Positions 37,317 through 46,519 of a stretch of 64,000 nucleotides of DNA are shown one piece after another. This stretch comes from Hyphomicrobiales bacterium (GTDB taxonomy: Bacteria > Pseudomonadota > Alphaproteobacteria > Rhizobiales > Rhizobiaceae), in assembly GCA_900472675.1 (NCBI GenBank), contig UCJA01000011.1:88274-152273 (forward strand), in the 5' to 3' direction. The notes under the pieces were generated by a model that did no database searches, was not told where the DNA came from, and saw nothing but the letters and a program-made list of their open reading frames with translations. Position numbers and translations under genes: made by a program. Every line of letters starts with the position of its first letter. The first letter of the stretch is position 1.

Positions 37317-38909
37317 TTATTCAAGGAAGGTGATGGGGTTGACCGGGGTCGCATCCTTGCGAACCTCGAAGTGGACCTGCGGACGCTTGGCGTCGCCGCT
37401 CATGCCGGAGGAGGCGAGCGTCTGGCCGCGAGTAACCTTCTGGCCGCGGGTGACCCCAATGGAGCCTGCATGACCGTAGACCGTGACCCGGCCGTCGTCG
37501 TGGCGGACGAGAACCGTGTTGCCGAGCTGCTTCAGGCCGTTACCCGCATAGATGACGACGCCGTTTTCAGCAGCCTTGATCGGCGTGCCTTCCGGAACGG
37601 AGATGTCGATGCCGTCGTTGCGGTTGCCGTCGACATTGGAGCCATAGCCCGCGATGACTGCGCCGCTGACCGGCCAGCGATACTTGCCGATGCCCGTCGA
37701 CTGGGGTGCCGTGGCGCCGCTGTCAGACTTCTTTTCGACATCCGTCAGCGAAGCGGTTTCGGCGGCAGGCTTGGGCGCTGCCGGCGCTGCGGCGGCGACC
37801 GGAGCAGCTGCAGCGGGAGCCGAAGCAGCAACGACCTTGGCCGGAGCGGCTGGCTTCTCGGGAATGGATGCGGTCTTGACCGGATCTTCGGAAGCGACGC
37901 TGTTTGCGACCTTCAGGGTCTGGCCGATGCGCACGCCCTGGGCGCTAATGCCGTTCTCAGCCTTGAGCTGGTCGACCGGCGTTCCCGTCATGCGGGCGAT
38001 CTTGGCGATCGTATCCCCGGACTTGACCGTATAGCTGCCACCGAGAGGCTTGCCGCCTGGAGGCGTCAGCTTGGCTGGTTCGCCCATAGCCTTGTCACGG
38101 GTTGCCGACGGCAGAACCGCAAGCTTCTGTTCCGGCTCGCGACCGGGCGTCGGAACCTTGTTCTGCAGGTCGATATCGCCGGAGGCCGTCTTTGCCGAGG
38201 CACGGGCGGGACCGAAAGTGGGGATGATCACCGACTGTCCGGCGGTCATTGCGCCACCATTGGCCTTGACGATCTCCTTTTCCGGCACGCCGTAGCGGCG
38301 CGCCAGGGTCGCTGCGGTTTCGCCCGGCCTCAACGTCACGCGGGGTGCGTTGACCGTGGACCAGCCGGACATGGGCGTGCTGCCCGTGACAACGGCATCG
38401 GCGCGGCCAGGGCGGCCCGTCGGGGGCACAAGGGTCTGGCTTGCGGACGCACGGCCCGGCAGGGGCTGCGCCATCGCCTGGCGGCGTGTGTCGAGATCAC
38501 GATCTGCGGCCGGCGAGGGACGGGAAGCCATGGAAGGCGAGGATGCCCCGGGAGCGGAAAGGTCGGACCGCTGCACGGAAACCGGTGCGGATGCCGAACG
38601 GGCCGGAGAGGAATAGCCGCCGTTGTTGCCGGGATAGGGCTGGTTGTTGGCCACCGGGCGCGAACCATAGTCGTTCTGGGCAACGGGCGCCTGCCCCCCG
38701 CCCATGTCGCCTTCTGGCGTCGGTGCCTGTCCATAAGCACCGCCAGCCTGGCGCTGCGGGATGGACGCGGTTGTGAAATTATCCTTGGAAAGAAGACCCG
38801 AGAAGCGGGTCGCATCCGAACTGCAACCCGTTGCGGCGCTGGCCAGCAAGGCTGCAATCGCCAACTTCGCGAATGACGTTCCGATCTTCGGAGAACTCTT
38901 CTGACCCAT
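37317..38909 (-). CDS. nlpD: NlpD-like LysM/LytM lipoprotein
   Basis: 530 residues from the ATG at 38909. Signal peptide with lipobox ATGC at about 27-30, a long Pro/Ser/Gln-rich linker, LysM domains at about 190-235 (VTLRPGETAATLARRYGV) and 293-340 (YTVKSGDTIAKIARMTGTPV), and a C-terminal LytM/M23 domain (about 420-530). The zinc motif HxGxD reads NDGID and the HxH reads QVH, so two metal ligands are lost; it is probably a non-catalytic amidase activator, as is E. coli NlpD. It follows surE and pcm in the E. coli-like order surE-pcm-nlpD. Confidence 0.88.
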   Translation of the reverse strand: MGQKSSPKIGTSFAKLAIAALLASAATGCSSDATRFSGLLSKDNFTTASIPQRQAGGAYGQAPTPEGDMGGGQAPVAQNDYGSRPVANNQPYPGNNGGYSSPARSASAPVSVQRSDLSAPGASSPSMASRPSPAADRDLDTRRQAMAQPLPGRASASQTLVPPTGRPGRADAVVTGSTPMSGWSTVNAPRVTLRPGETAATLARRYGVPEKEIVKANGGAMTAGQSVIIPTFGPARASAKTASGDIDLQNKVPTPGREPEQKLAVLPSATRDKAMGEPAKLTPPGGKPLGGSYTVKSGDTIAKIARMTGTPVDQLKAENGISAQGVRIGQTLKVANSVASEDPVKTASIPEKPAAPAKVVAASAPAAAAPVAAAAPAAPKPAAETASLTDVEKKSDSGATAPQSTGIGKYRWPVSGAVIAGYGSNVDGNRNDGIDISVPEGTPIKAAENGVVIYAGNGLKQLGNTVLVRHDDGRVTVYGHAGSIGVTRGQKVTRGQTLASSGMSGDAKRPQVHFEVRKDATPVNPITFLE

Positions 38910-39057
38910 GACTCGACCTACAAATGACGCTAACATCTTGGGAGTCATTAAAGCCGGTTAGTCTTACCGCGCGGTTAAAGCCGAGCCTCCTGGATCATGT
39001 TTATTGCAAATTGCTAACCATACCGGCCTCGGGTGGCGCGTGGGTCACGATCAGCTT

Positions 39058-39711
39058 CTAGAGCGCCGATGCGACATGCGGCACGAGCGGCAGGTAGGGC
39101 GCCTGGAACAGGTCCTCGCGCTCGAAGCGGCTACCGGTCTTGGTCAGGCGGGTCATGATGCAGTTCTCGCCGTCCAGCATCAAAGGCGCGATCATCGATC
39201 CGCCATGCGTTAACTGCTCGGCATAAAAGCGGGGCAGCACGGTAAAGGCCGTCGTTACGAGAATGCGGTCGAAGGTGCCCTCGCCCGGCATGCCATTGCT
39301 GCCATCCGCCTGGCGTATGATGACATTGCGCAGGCCGAGCGCTTCCATGCGGGCCTGGGCTTCGACGACCAGCGTCTTGTAACGCTCGACGCTCAGCACC
39401 CGCTCGGCGATACGGCCCATGACGGCGGCCATAAAGCCGCTGCCGGTGCCGATTTCCAGAACACGGTGGCCGGGCTTGACCTGCAGGCGGTTAAGCAGGC
39501 GAACGGCGAGATCAGCACCTTCCATGAAGGCGCCGCAGTCGATCGGGATCGTCCGGCTGGAATAGGCTTCTGCGGCGAGCGCCGGTGGCACGAACTGGGA
39601 TCGTGGCGTCTGTTCCACAGCCGTCAGCAGGTCGAGGTTGGAGATGCCCTCCGCGCGCAGGCGCAGCACCAGGGCGGCAAAGCCCTCCTTCTCGACCATG
39701 CCCGTCTTCAC
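39058..39711 (-). CDS. pcm: Protein-L-isoaspartate O-methyltransferase family protein
   Basis: 217 residues. SAM-binding motif [16 protein letters not shown] at about 84-98, then [11 protein letters not shown] and [10 protein letters not shown]. The position follows surE, overlapping its stop by four bases (ATGA), as in many proteobacteria. The family's QTIS-containing active-site loop reads [11 protein letters not shown] here, so the isoaspartyl-repair activity should not be taken for granted. Confidence 0.88.
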   Translation of the reverse strand: MKTGMVEKEGFAALVLRLRAEGISNLDLLTAVEQTPRSQFVPPALAAEAYSSRTIPIDCGAFMEGADLAVRLLNRLQVKPGHRVLEIGTGSGFMAAVMGRIAERVLSVERYKTLVVEAQARMEALGLRNVIIRQADGSNGMPGEGTFDRILVTTAFTVLPRFYAEQLTHGGSMIAPLMLDGENCIMTRLTKTGSRFEREDLFQAPYLPLVPHVASAL

Positions 39712-40478
39712 GGCGACACTCCCATGCCCAATGCGGCTGCCACCCGATCCTGAGCGACATAATCCGTCATGTCCAGCTTCAGCGGCGTGACCGAAATCTT
39801 GCCTGCCGTCACGGCATGCACGTCCGTGCCTTCCTTGAAGCGGCTCTTGCGGTCGGCAAAGCGCAGCCAGTAATAGGGACGGCCACGACCGTCCTCGCGC
39901 GCGTCGATCTCAAGGCCGAAATCCAGCTTGCCCTGCGCGGTGACTTCCACGCCCTGCACATCCTGCGGCTCGCAGTTGGGGAAATTCAGGTTGAGGAAGG
40001 TGCCTTCCGGCAAATGGACGTCCCACAATTTGCGGATCAGGTCGGGCGCAAGCGCTTCGGCGACGTGCCATGGTGCGAAACGACCGTTTTCGCGGCGCAC
40101 GGCCTGGCTCAACGCAAACGAGCGGACACCCTGGAGAGTGCCCTCGATGGCGCCGGCCACCGTGCCGGAATAGGTCACATCGTCGGCCATGTTGGCGCCG
40201 TCGTTGACGCCGGAGAGAACCAAGTCCGGCTTGCCCCGCATGATCTCGCTGATTGCCATGATGACGCAATCGGTCGGCGTGCCGCGGAGCGCAAAACGCT
40301 TCTCCCCCATTTGGCGCAGGCGTAGCGGTTCCGACAGCGTCAGCGAATGGGCAAGGCCGCTCTGGTCCGTCTCCGGCGCCACGATCCAGACGTCGTCGGA
40401 CAGCACGCGCGCGATTCGCTCCAGAACAGCGAGGCCTTCCGCGTGGATGCCGTCGTCGTTGGTCAGCAATATCCGCAT
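39708..40478 (-). CDS. surE: 5'/3'-nucleotidase SurE
   Basis: 256 residues. The N-terminal [15 protein letters not shown] carries the metal Asp pair (D8, D9); [16 protein letters not shown] includes the conserved Ser, and [24 protein letters not shown] supplies the Asn of the active site. SurE hydrolyses nucleoside monophosphates and short polyphosphate. It overlaps serS (TGATG, one base) and pcm (four bases). Confidence 0.96.
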   Translation of the reverse strand: MRILLTNDDGIHAEGLAVLERIARVLSDDVWIVAPETDQSGLAHSLTLSEPLRLRQMGEKRFALRGTPTDCVIMAISEIMRGKPDLVLSGVNDGANMADDVTYSGTVAGAIEGTLQGVRSFALSQAVRRENGRFAPWHVAEALAPDLIRKLWDVHLPEGTFLNLNFPNCEPQDVQGVEVTAQGKLDFGLEIDAREDGRGRPYYWLRFADRKSRFKEGTDVHAVTAGKISVTPLKLDMTDYVAQDRVAAALGMGVSP

Positions 40479-41761
40479 CAGGCTGCCCGCTCGATCCTTC
40501 TCATTCCGCCCATGTAAGGGATGAGCGCATCGGGAATGGTCACGGACCCATCCTCGTTGAGATAGTTTTCAAGGACTGCAATGAGGCAGCGGCCGACAGC
40601 GGTGCCGGAGCCGTTCAGCGTGTGCACGAAGCGTAGCGCCTTCTCGTCCTTGCCGCGGTAGCGGGCATTCATCCGGCGCGCCTGGAAATCACCGCAGACG
40701 GAGCAGGACGAAATTTCGCGGAAAGCGTCCTGGCCCGGCAGCCAGACCTCGATGTCATAGGTCTTGCGAGCGCTGAAACCCATGTCGCCGGTGCAGAGCG
40801 TCATCGTGCGGAAATGCAGGCCGAGCCGCTTCAACACGTTTTCAGCGCACTCGGTCATGCGCTCATGCTCGGCCACAGCCGATTCGGCGTCAGTAATCGA
40901 GACCAGCTCGCACTTCCAGAACTGGTGCTGGCGTAGCATGCCGCGCGTATCGCGACCGGCCGAACCTGCTTCGGAGCGGAAAGAAGGCGTCAGCGCCGTG
41001 AAGCGAAGCGGCAGCTTTTCCTGCTCCAGCGTTTCCGCCGAAACGAGGTTGGTGAGCGTCACCTCCGCCGTCGGGATCAGCCAGCGGCCGTCTGTGGTCT
41101 TGAACAGTTCTTCGGAGAACTTCGGCAGCTGGCCGGTTCCGAACATGGCTTCATCGCGCACCATCAGCGGGCCGCTGACTTCCGTATAGCCGTGCTCGTT
41201 GGTGTGCATGTCCAGCATGAACTGGCCAAGCGCCCGTTCCAGCCGGGCAAGCGGACCAGTGAGTACCGTAAAGCGGGCACCGGAGATCTTGGCGGCGCGC
41301 TCGAAATCCATGTAGCCCAGGGCTTCGCCGATCTCGAAGTGCTCTTTTGCCGGGTGATTCCAGCCGGGCTTCTGGCCGACGACGTGCTTGACCACGTTGT
41401 CATGCTCATCCTTGCCGACCGGCACATCATCAAAGGGAATATTGGGGAGGCGCGAGAGGACATCTTCGAGTGCCAAAACGGCCTCGCGCTCCTGCTGCTC
41501 GGCCTTCGGCATGGCCTCCTTGAGCTCGGCCATCTCGGCCTTCAGCCGGTCGGCGAGCTCGCCGTTCTTCTGGGCCATGGCCGCGCCGATCTCCTTGGAG
41601 GCGGCGTTGCGGCGCGACTGCATGTCCTGCAGCGTCTGGATCACGCCGCGGCGTGTATCATCCAGCGCCAGCAGTTTTTCCGCCATGGGCTCCGCACTGC
41701 GCTTCCTGAGCGCTTCGTCCAGAGCTTGCGGGTTGTCGCGGATCCATTTGATATCGAGCAT
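40478..41761 (-). CDS. serS: Seryl-tRNA synthetase
   Basis: 427 residues. N-terminal coiled-coil arm (about 30-105; [37 protein letters not shown]) that holds the tRNA-Ser long arm, then class II motifs: [27 protein letters not shown] (motif 2) and [19 protein letters not shown] (motif 3). It joins the tat genes upstream (49-base gap) to surE downstream (one-base overlap). Confidence 0.98.
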   Translation of the reverse strand: MLDIKWIRDNPQALDEALRKRSAEPMAEKLLALDDTRRGVIQTLQDMQSRRNAASKEIGAAMAQKNGELADRLKAEMAELKEAMPKAEQQEREAVLALEDVLSRLPNIPFDDVPVGKDEHDNVVKHVVGQKPGWNHPAKEHFEIGEALGYMDFERAAKISGARFTVLTGPLARLERALGQFMLDMHTNEHGYTEVSGPLMVRDEAMFGTGQLPKFSEELFKTTDGRWLIPTAEVTLTNLVSAETLEQEKLPLRFTALTPSFRSEAGSAGRDTRGMLRQHQFWKCELVSITDAESAVAEHERMTECAENVLKRLGLHFRTMTLCTGDMGFSARKTYDIEVWLPGQDAFREISSCSVCGDFQARRMNARYRGKDEKALRFVHTLNGSGTAVGRCLIAVLENYLNEDGSVTIPDALIPYMGGMRRIERAA

Positions 41762-41810
41762 CGGTCCTGGCCTTTAAAGCGGAAGCCGCCAACGACCGCA
41801 AGACGAAGGC

Positions 41811-42632
41811 TCAGACGCCTTCCGTCTTGTCGACGCTCGCCGAGGGCTCTTCGGAAAGAGCCTCCTTGCGTTTACGCTCGACGAGTCGCGCGGCGTAGAT
41901 GGAAATCTCGTAGAGAAGGATGGTCGGTACTGCAAGACCGATCTGGGACATGGGATCGGGCGGCGTGAGGATCGCAGCGGCCACGAAGGCCAGCACGATC
42001 GCAAACTTGCGCTTTTCCCTCAGCCAGTCGCTGGTCAGGAGACCGACGCGGGCCAACAGAGTGGTGACCACCGGCAGCTGGAAGACCAGTCCGAAGGACA
42101 GCACCAGCGTCATGATCAGGCTGAGATATTCCGACACGCGCGGGAGCAGCGAAATGCCCACCTCGCCGTCTGTCGGCGCCTGCTGCATGGCCAGGAAGAA
42201 CCACATGATCATGGGCGTGAAGAAGAAGTAGACGAGCGCGCCGCCGAGCAGGAACAGCAGCGGCGAGGCAATCAGGAACGGCAGGAAAGCCTGCTTCTCG
42301 TTCTTGTAGAGGCCCGGCGCCACGAACTTGTAGAGCTGCGAAGCGATCACCGGAAAGGCGATCACCAAGGCGCCGAACATGGCGACCTTGACCTGCGTGA
42401 AGAAGAATTCCTGCGGTGCCGTGTAGATCAGCTCCGACTTCTTGACGTCGAGATGAGCCCAGATCACGGCCCATTTATAGGGAATTACAAGAAGGTTGAA
42501 TAGCTGCTTGGCAAAGAAGAAGCAGACGAGGAAAGCAATGAAAAACGCGCCGATCGACCAGATCAGGCGGGTGCGCAGCTCCATCAGATGCTCGATGAGC
42601 GGCTGCGGCTTGTCCTGGTAATCCCCGCTCAT
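41811..42632 (-). CDS. tatC: Twin-arginine translocase subunit TatC
   Basis: 273 residues with six membrane helices. The conserved N-terminal PLIEHLMELRTRLIWS (signal-peptide binding, Glu in HLMELR) and the first periplasmic loop with APQEFFFTQVKVA are intact. TatC is the twin-arginine receptor of the Tat exporter. The C-terminus is a Lys/Glu-rich tail. It overlaps tatB by four bases. Confidence 0.97.
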   Translation of the reverse strand: MSGDYQDKPQPLIEHLMELRTRLIWSIGAFFIAFLVCFFFAKQLFNLLVIPYKWAVIWAHLDVKKSELIYTAPQEFFFTQVKVAMFGALVIAFPVIASQLYKFVAPGLYKNEKQAFLPFLIASPLLFLLGGALVYFFFTPMIMWFFLAMQQAPTDGEVGISLLPRVSEYLSLIMTLVLSFGLVFQLPVVTTLLARVGLLTSDWLREKRKFAIVLAFVAAAILTPPDPMSQIGLAVPTILLYEISIYAARLVERKRKEALSEEPSASVDKTEGV

Positions 42633-43381
42633 GCGTCATCCTTCGGAGTCTCGGTCTTCTTGACCACCCGGCGCCGCGGCTTCGACGCGACCGGTTCAGC
42701 CGCGACGACCTCACCGGCAGGTGCCGCCACAGGCGACGATGCGGATGCAGTGCGCGTACGCTTCGGTTTTGCGACCGGCTCCGGCGCTCTCGCCGTATCG
42801 GAAGCAAGCGGCTCGCTGGCCTCGACCGGGGCCGATGCCTTGCGGACCCGCTTGGGCTTTTCGACGGCAGGAGCCACCTCGCCTGCTGCAGCAGGACTTG
42901 CCGCAGCAATGGGCGCAATCGGTGCCGTCGCAACGGAGGGTACAGGTACCGCAGCGACCGGTTCCACGGCAGACGGAACTTCTGGACCCTTGGGAAGATC
43001 GTTCCCCGCGCCCTCGATCGCCTGCTGTGCCTCAACATCTGCGGCGCCAGCCTGGACCGGAGCGGCAGGGGTCGGAACCTGCGTCGATCTTTGAAGATCC
43101 GCCTTGATCTCCTGGCCCATCTGGCGGAGCGGATTGATCGCCTCGCGCAGAGCATTGGTGGGGTTCAGACGTTGCGCATCGCCGATGGTCTTCCGCACGT
43201 CGTCGAGATCCGACTCGCGCAGGGCTTCATCAAACTGGGTGCGGAATTCGCCTGCCATCTTGCGCAGGTTCGAGGTCATCTTGCCGAACGCCCTGAGCAT
43301 CGGCGGCAGGTCTTTCGGACCCACCACGACAATCAATACGATCGCGATGACCAGCAGCTCGGTCCAACCGATATCCAACAT
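42629..43381 (-). CDS. tatB: Tat translocase subunit TatB
   Basis: 250 residues. N-terminal membrane helix (MLDIGWTELLVIAIVLIVVV) with the TatB-type Glu8, a GPKDLPPMLRAFGKM hinge and an amphipathic helix (about 25-70), then a long Ala/Pro/Val-rich disordered tail (about 90-250) with Lys/Arg-rich ends. The tail is longer than in enteric TatB (about 170 residues in total there). It lies between tatA (32-base gap) and tatC. Confidence 0.95.
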   Translation of the reverse strand: MLDIGWTELLVIAIVLIVVVGPKDLPPMLRAFGKMTSNLRKMAGEFRTQFDEALRESDLDDVRKTIGDAQRLNPTNALREAINPLRQMGQEIKADLQRSTQVPTPAAPVQAGAADVEAQQAIEGAGNDLPKGPEVPSAVEPVAAVPVPSVATAPIAPIAAASPAAAGEVAPAVEKPKRVRKASAPVEASEPLASDTARAPEPVAKPKRTRTASASSPVAAPAGEVVAAEPVASKPRRRVVKKTETPKDDA

Positions 43382-43413
43382 TCAATAGGCTCCTGAACGC
43401 GCAGCCCGGCCTT

Positions 43414-43650
43414 TTAAAACCGGCTGGGTTCCTTGGCCTCGGTCGGCTTGTGATCGACCGTCTTGGACGTGGTGGTGGTCGTCGTCGGGCCTTCGGGATC
43501 CGGCGTGTTGTCGTCGTCGGACATACCCTTCTTGAAGCTCTTGATGCCCTTGGCAACGTCGCCCATCAATTCAGGAATCTTGCCGCGTCCGAAAAGGACC
43601 AGCACGATGACCAGAACGATCAGCCAGTGCCACACACTAAAAGAACCCAT
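43414..43650 (-). CDS. tatA: Tat translocase subunit TatA
   Basis: 78 residues: [20 protein letters not shown] membrane helix, [20 protein letters not shown] amphipathic helix with the FG hinge, and an acidic Thr-rich tail. TatA polymerises to form the Tat pore. First gene of tatABC; 173 bases separate it from scpB upstream, enough for its own promoter. Confidence 0.97.
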   Translation of the reverse strand: MGSFSVWHWLIVLVIVLVLFGRGKIPELMGDVAKGIKSFKKGMSDDDNTPDPEGPTTTTTTSKTVDHKPTEAKEPSRF

Positions 43651-43823
43651 TGTCCAACTCCATCATAACCTGTTCCCGATGTAAGCACTTCGCCGTGCTT
43701 TTTCAAACACCAAATGTCCCGAACAAGAGGCTGTTTGCGGCAAAGCAGGCCGCCGGGGTGCCCTGCCCCGCTCTTCCCCGCGTTATCGCCGCGCCCGGTG
43801 ATCCGCAGAGGCGGTTACCGGGC

Positions 43824-44567
43824 TTAATCGCCGTCGCCGCCGGTTGGTGCAAGGAGACCAAGCTCTTCAAGGTCCATCTGGGTGATGGGATCCTCGTCGT
43901 CCGCCAGTTCATCCTCCAAACCCGGAAGCGGGATGCTGAGGCTCGGCGGAATACGACCGGACAGCAATCCCGCGCCCTTCAATTCTTCGAGACCGGGGAG
44001 ATCACGTAGTTCCTCCAGACCAAAATGGTCGAGGAAATCGGTGGTCGTGCCAAGCGTGACCGGGCGGCCGGGCGAGCGGCGACGCCCCCTAAAGCGCACC
44101 CAGCCTGCCTCCATCAGCACGTCGAGCGTGCCCCTGGAGGTCTGGACGCCGCGAATATCTTCGATTTCCGCACGTGTCACCGGCTGGTGATAGGCAATGA
44201 TAGCGAGCACCTCGAGGGCTGCCCGCGACAGTTTTCTGACCTCGTTGTCGTCCTTGCGGATCACGAAGGAAAGGTCGGCTGCGGTCCGGAAAGCCCACCG
44301 GTCGGCGGTGCGGATGAGGTTGACACCGCGTGGCGCGTAGAGCTCCACAAGCTCTGCCATGACGGCGGGGACCACAACACCGCGCGGCAACCGATCGGCA
44401 AGAAAGGCTTCCGAGACAGGTTCGGCGGAGGCAAAGACCAAGGCCTCGGCGATGCGCATAACCTCTGCCATGTCCATTTTCCGGGGTGCGGAATCGGGCG
44501 TCGCCTGCTCCGCCGCGTTGTCGGCTTCGTCATCCGGCATCTGCACATCCTCAGGGTCGCCGGCCAT
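43824..44567 (-). CDS. scpB: Segregation and condensation protein ScpB
   Basis: 247 residues from the ATG at 44567, which overlaps the scpA stop as TGATG and has AGGAG before it. Two winged-helix domains: AEALVFASAEPVSEAFLADR at about 34-53 and ALEVLAIIAYHQPVTRAEIE, then the conserved GRRRSPGRPVTLGTT. ScpB dimers bridge ScpA to the SMC head. The last 50 residues are acidic. Confidence 0.95.
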   Translation of the reverse strand: MAGDPEDVQMPDDEADNAAEQATPDSAPRKMDMAEVMRIAEALVFASAEPVSEAFLADRLPRGVVVPAVMAELVELYAPRGVNLIRTADRWAFRTAADLSFVIRKDDNEVRKLSRAALEVLAIIAYHQPVTRAEIEDIRGVQTSRGTLDVLMEAGWVRFRGRRRSPGRPVTLGTTTDFLDHFGLEELRDLPGLEELKGAGLLSGRIPPSLSIPLPGLEDELADDEDPITQMDLEELGLLAPTGGDGD

Positions 44568-45397
44568 CAACTCCTGCCTTCCCGGTCCGAGGGCCTGCCC
44601 TGTCCCTTGCGCAGATAGATCGGCTGGAAGGCGCCGTCCTGCCGGATCTCCAGCTTGCCTTCCCGCACCAGTTCCAGCGATGCCGCAAAAGCACTTGCCG
44701 TTGCCGTCACCCGATCATGCGGCGGGAAATAGGGCAGAAGGTATTGCTCCAGTGCCGTCCAGTCGGCGATTTCGCCAAGCATCCGGGTCAGCAACTCCCT
44801 TGCTTCCATCAGCGACCAGACCTTGCGGCGCTCGATCGTGACCTGCATCACGGCGGTGCGCTGGCGCAAGTTGGCGTAGGCCGACAGGAGATCATAGAGC
44901 GTCGCGTCATAGGCTGACTGGACCCGGTGCGGAATATGCTCCGGCGCCCCGCGCGCGAAGATATCGCGGCCGAGACGGTTGCGGTTAACCAGCGTCGTTG
45001 CGGCCTCGCGCATGGCCTCGAGCCGCTTGAGGCGGAAGGCCAGCGTTGCAGCCATTTCCTCGCCGGTCGGGCCATCATCGCCCTTCACCGGCTGGGGAAG
45101 GAGCAGCTTGGACTTGAGGAATGCGAGCCACGCCGCCATGACCAGATAATCCGCCGCCAGCTCTATGCGCACGCGGCGGGCACGATCGATGAACAGCAGG
45201 TATTGTTCGGCCAGTGCCAGCACCGAAATCCGGGACAGATCGAGCTTCTGGCTGCGGGCCAGGTGGAGAAGGAGATCGAGCGGGCCTTCAAAGCCCGCCA
45301 CGTCGATCATCAGGGCAGGTTCATCGGCCGCGCGTTCTTCCGCGTTCTGCCAGAGCCTGTCCATCGGCATGGCATCCTGGGATGGTGTTCCTGCCAC
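44567..45397 (-). CDS. scpA: Segregation and condensation protein ScpA (kleisin)
   Basis: 276 residues from a GTG at 45397 (ATGs at 45370 and 45364 are alternatives). The N-terminal kleisin motif FEGPLDLLLHLARSQKLDLS binds the SMC neck; the C-terminal winged-helix region (RVTATASAFAASLELVREG, KLEIRQDGAFQPIYLRK) binds the SMC cap. It acts with ScpB and SMC in chromosome organisation. Between nagZ (24-base gap) and scpB (one-base overlap). Confidence 0.93.
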   Translation of the reverse strand: MAGTPSQDAMPMDRLWQNAEERAADEPALMIDVAGFEGPLDLLLHLARSQKLDLSRISVLALAEQYLLFIDRARRVRIELAADYLVMAAWLAFLKSKLLLPQPVKGDDGPTGEEMAATLAFRLKRLEAMREAATTLVNRNRLGRDIFARGAPEHIPHRVQSAYDATLYDLLSAYANLRQRTAVMQVTIERRKVWSLMEARELLTRMLGEIADWTALEQYLLPYFPPHDRVTATASAFAASLELVREGKLEIRQDGAFQPIYLRKGQGRPSDREGRS

Positions 45398-45421
45398 TCC
45401 GACGTCCCTCCCTCGCCGCGA

Positions 45422-46438
45422 TCAGGACACGGCGATCAGACTGTGAAATTCCTGCCGGAGCGTTTCTTCGTGCGCGCTATCTGCGGGTGCAAATCCGGCC
45501 TCGACCGCCTCGGTCCGGCGAAGCGCTGCGCCAGCAAGTGGCACGGCTTCCTTCACCACAGCCTTCATTTCGTCCATCAGGCCGTTGCAATGCAACACAA
45601 TATCGCATCCGCCACCCATGATTCTCGCGGCCCGCTCGCCAAGCGTTCCCTGCAGGGCGTTCATGGACGAATCGTCGGAGATGAGCAGCCCGTCAAAGCC
45701 GATGTGGCCGCGGATGATCTCTTCGATGACCTTCGACGATGTGGTGGCGGGCTGATCCGGATCGATGGCGGTAAAGACGATATGGGCGCTCATCGCCATC
45801 AGCTCGTTTTTCATCGCCACGAAGGGCCGAAAATCGTGTGCTTCAAGCTCGGCACGCGAGACGGTGACAGTCGGAAGCTCATGGTGAGAATCAGCCATCC
45901 CGCGGCCGTGGCCCGGCATGTGCTTCATCACCGGCAGCATGCCGCCGGCCTTCAGACCATCCGCTGCAGCCTGGCCCATTGCCGCTACAACGTCAGGATC
46001 GAAGGCATAGGCCCGGTCGCCGATGACATTGCTGGCGCCTTGCACGGGCACATCGAGCACTGGCAGGCAGTCGATGTTGATGCCGAGTTTCGAGAGATCG
46101 AAGGCATGCAGCCGCGACATCAGCCAGGCAGCCCGCAGGCCCTGCGCCGGGTCCTGGCGGTAGATCTCGCCGAGGACGGCGGCCGAAGGATAGCGCTCGA
46201 TCATCGGTGGACGGATCCGCTGCACGCGACCGCCTTCCTGGTCGATCAAAACAGGCGCATCGGGCCTGCCGACCGCGTCGCGCATCGAGGCCACAAGATC
46301 GGCGATCTGCGGCAGCTCCACACAGTTGCGGGCAAACAGGATGAAGCCCCAGGGCCGCTCGTCGCGATACAGCGAGATTTCGTCCGGTGTGAGTTGGGCG
46401 CCGCTTGCGCCCAGGATCATTGCTTTTGATTCGGTCAT
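45422..46438 (-). CDS. nagZ: Beta-N-acetylhexosaminidase NagZ
   Basis: 338 residues, glycoside hydrolase family 3. Signature KHMPGHGRGMADSHHELP carries the catalytic His/Asp pair of the flexible loop; ISDDSSMNAL has the nucleophile Asp; IDQEGGRVQRIRPPM binds the sugar. It removes GlcNAc from muropeptides in the cytosolic peptidoglycan-recycling pathway. It follows the SPOR-domain gene and leads into scpA. Confidence 0.96.
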   Translation of the reverse strand: MTESKAMILGASGAQLTPDEISLYRDERPWGFILFARNCVELPQIADLVASMRDAVGRPDAPVLIDQEGGRVQRIRPPMIERYPSAAVLGEIYRQDPAQGLRAAWLMSRLHAFDLSKLGINIDCLPVLDVPVQGASNVIGDRAYAFDPDVVAAMGQAAADGLKAGGMLPVMKHMPGHGRGMADSHHELPTVTVSRAELEAHDFRPFVAMKNELMAMSAHIVFTAIDPDQPATTSSKVIEEIIRGHIGFDGLLISDDSSMNALQGTLGERAARIMGGGCDIVLHCNGLMDEMKAVVKEAVPLAGAALRRTEAVEAGFAPADSAHEETLRQEFHSLIAVS

Positions 46439-46468
46439 AGCGTCACCCTAGCCTATCGCGTTCAAACG

Positions 46469-46496
46469 AAAAACGGGGCGCTTGGCGCCCCGTTTT
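46469..46496 (-). terminator. Terminator after the SPOR-domain gene
   Basis: 11-bp stem AAACGGGGCGC / GCGCCCCGTTT with a TTG loop, ending in TTTTTCG on the minus strand. It lies between the SPOR gene stop and the nagZ start, so nagZ may have its own promoter or depend on read-through. Confidence 0.8.
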
Positions 46497-46519
46497 GCAA
46501 ATTTGTGTTCCTGTGGCCG

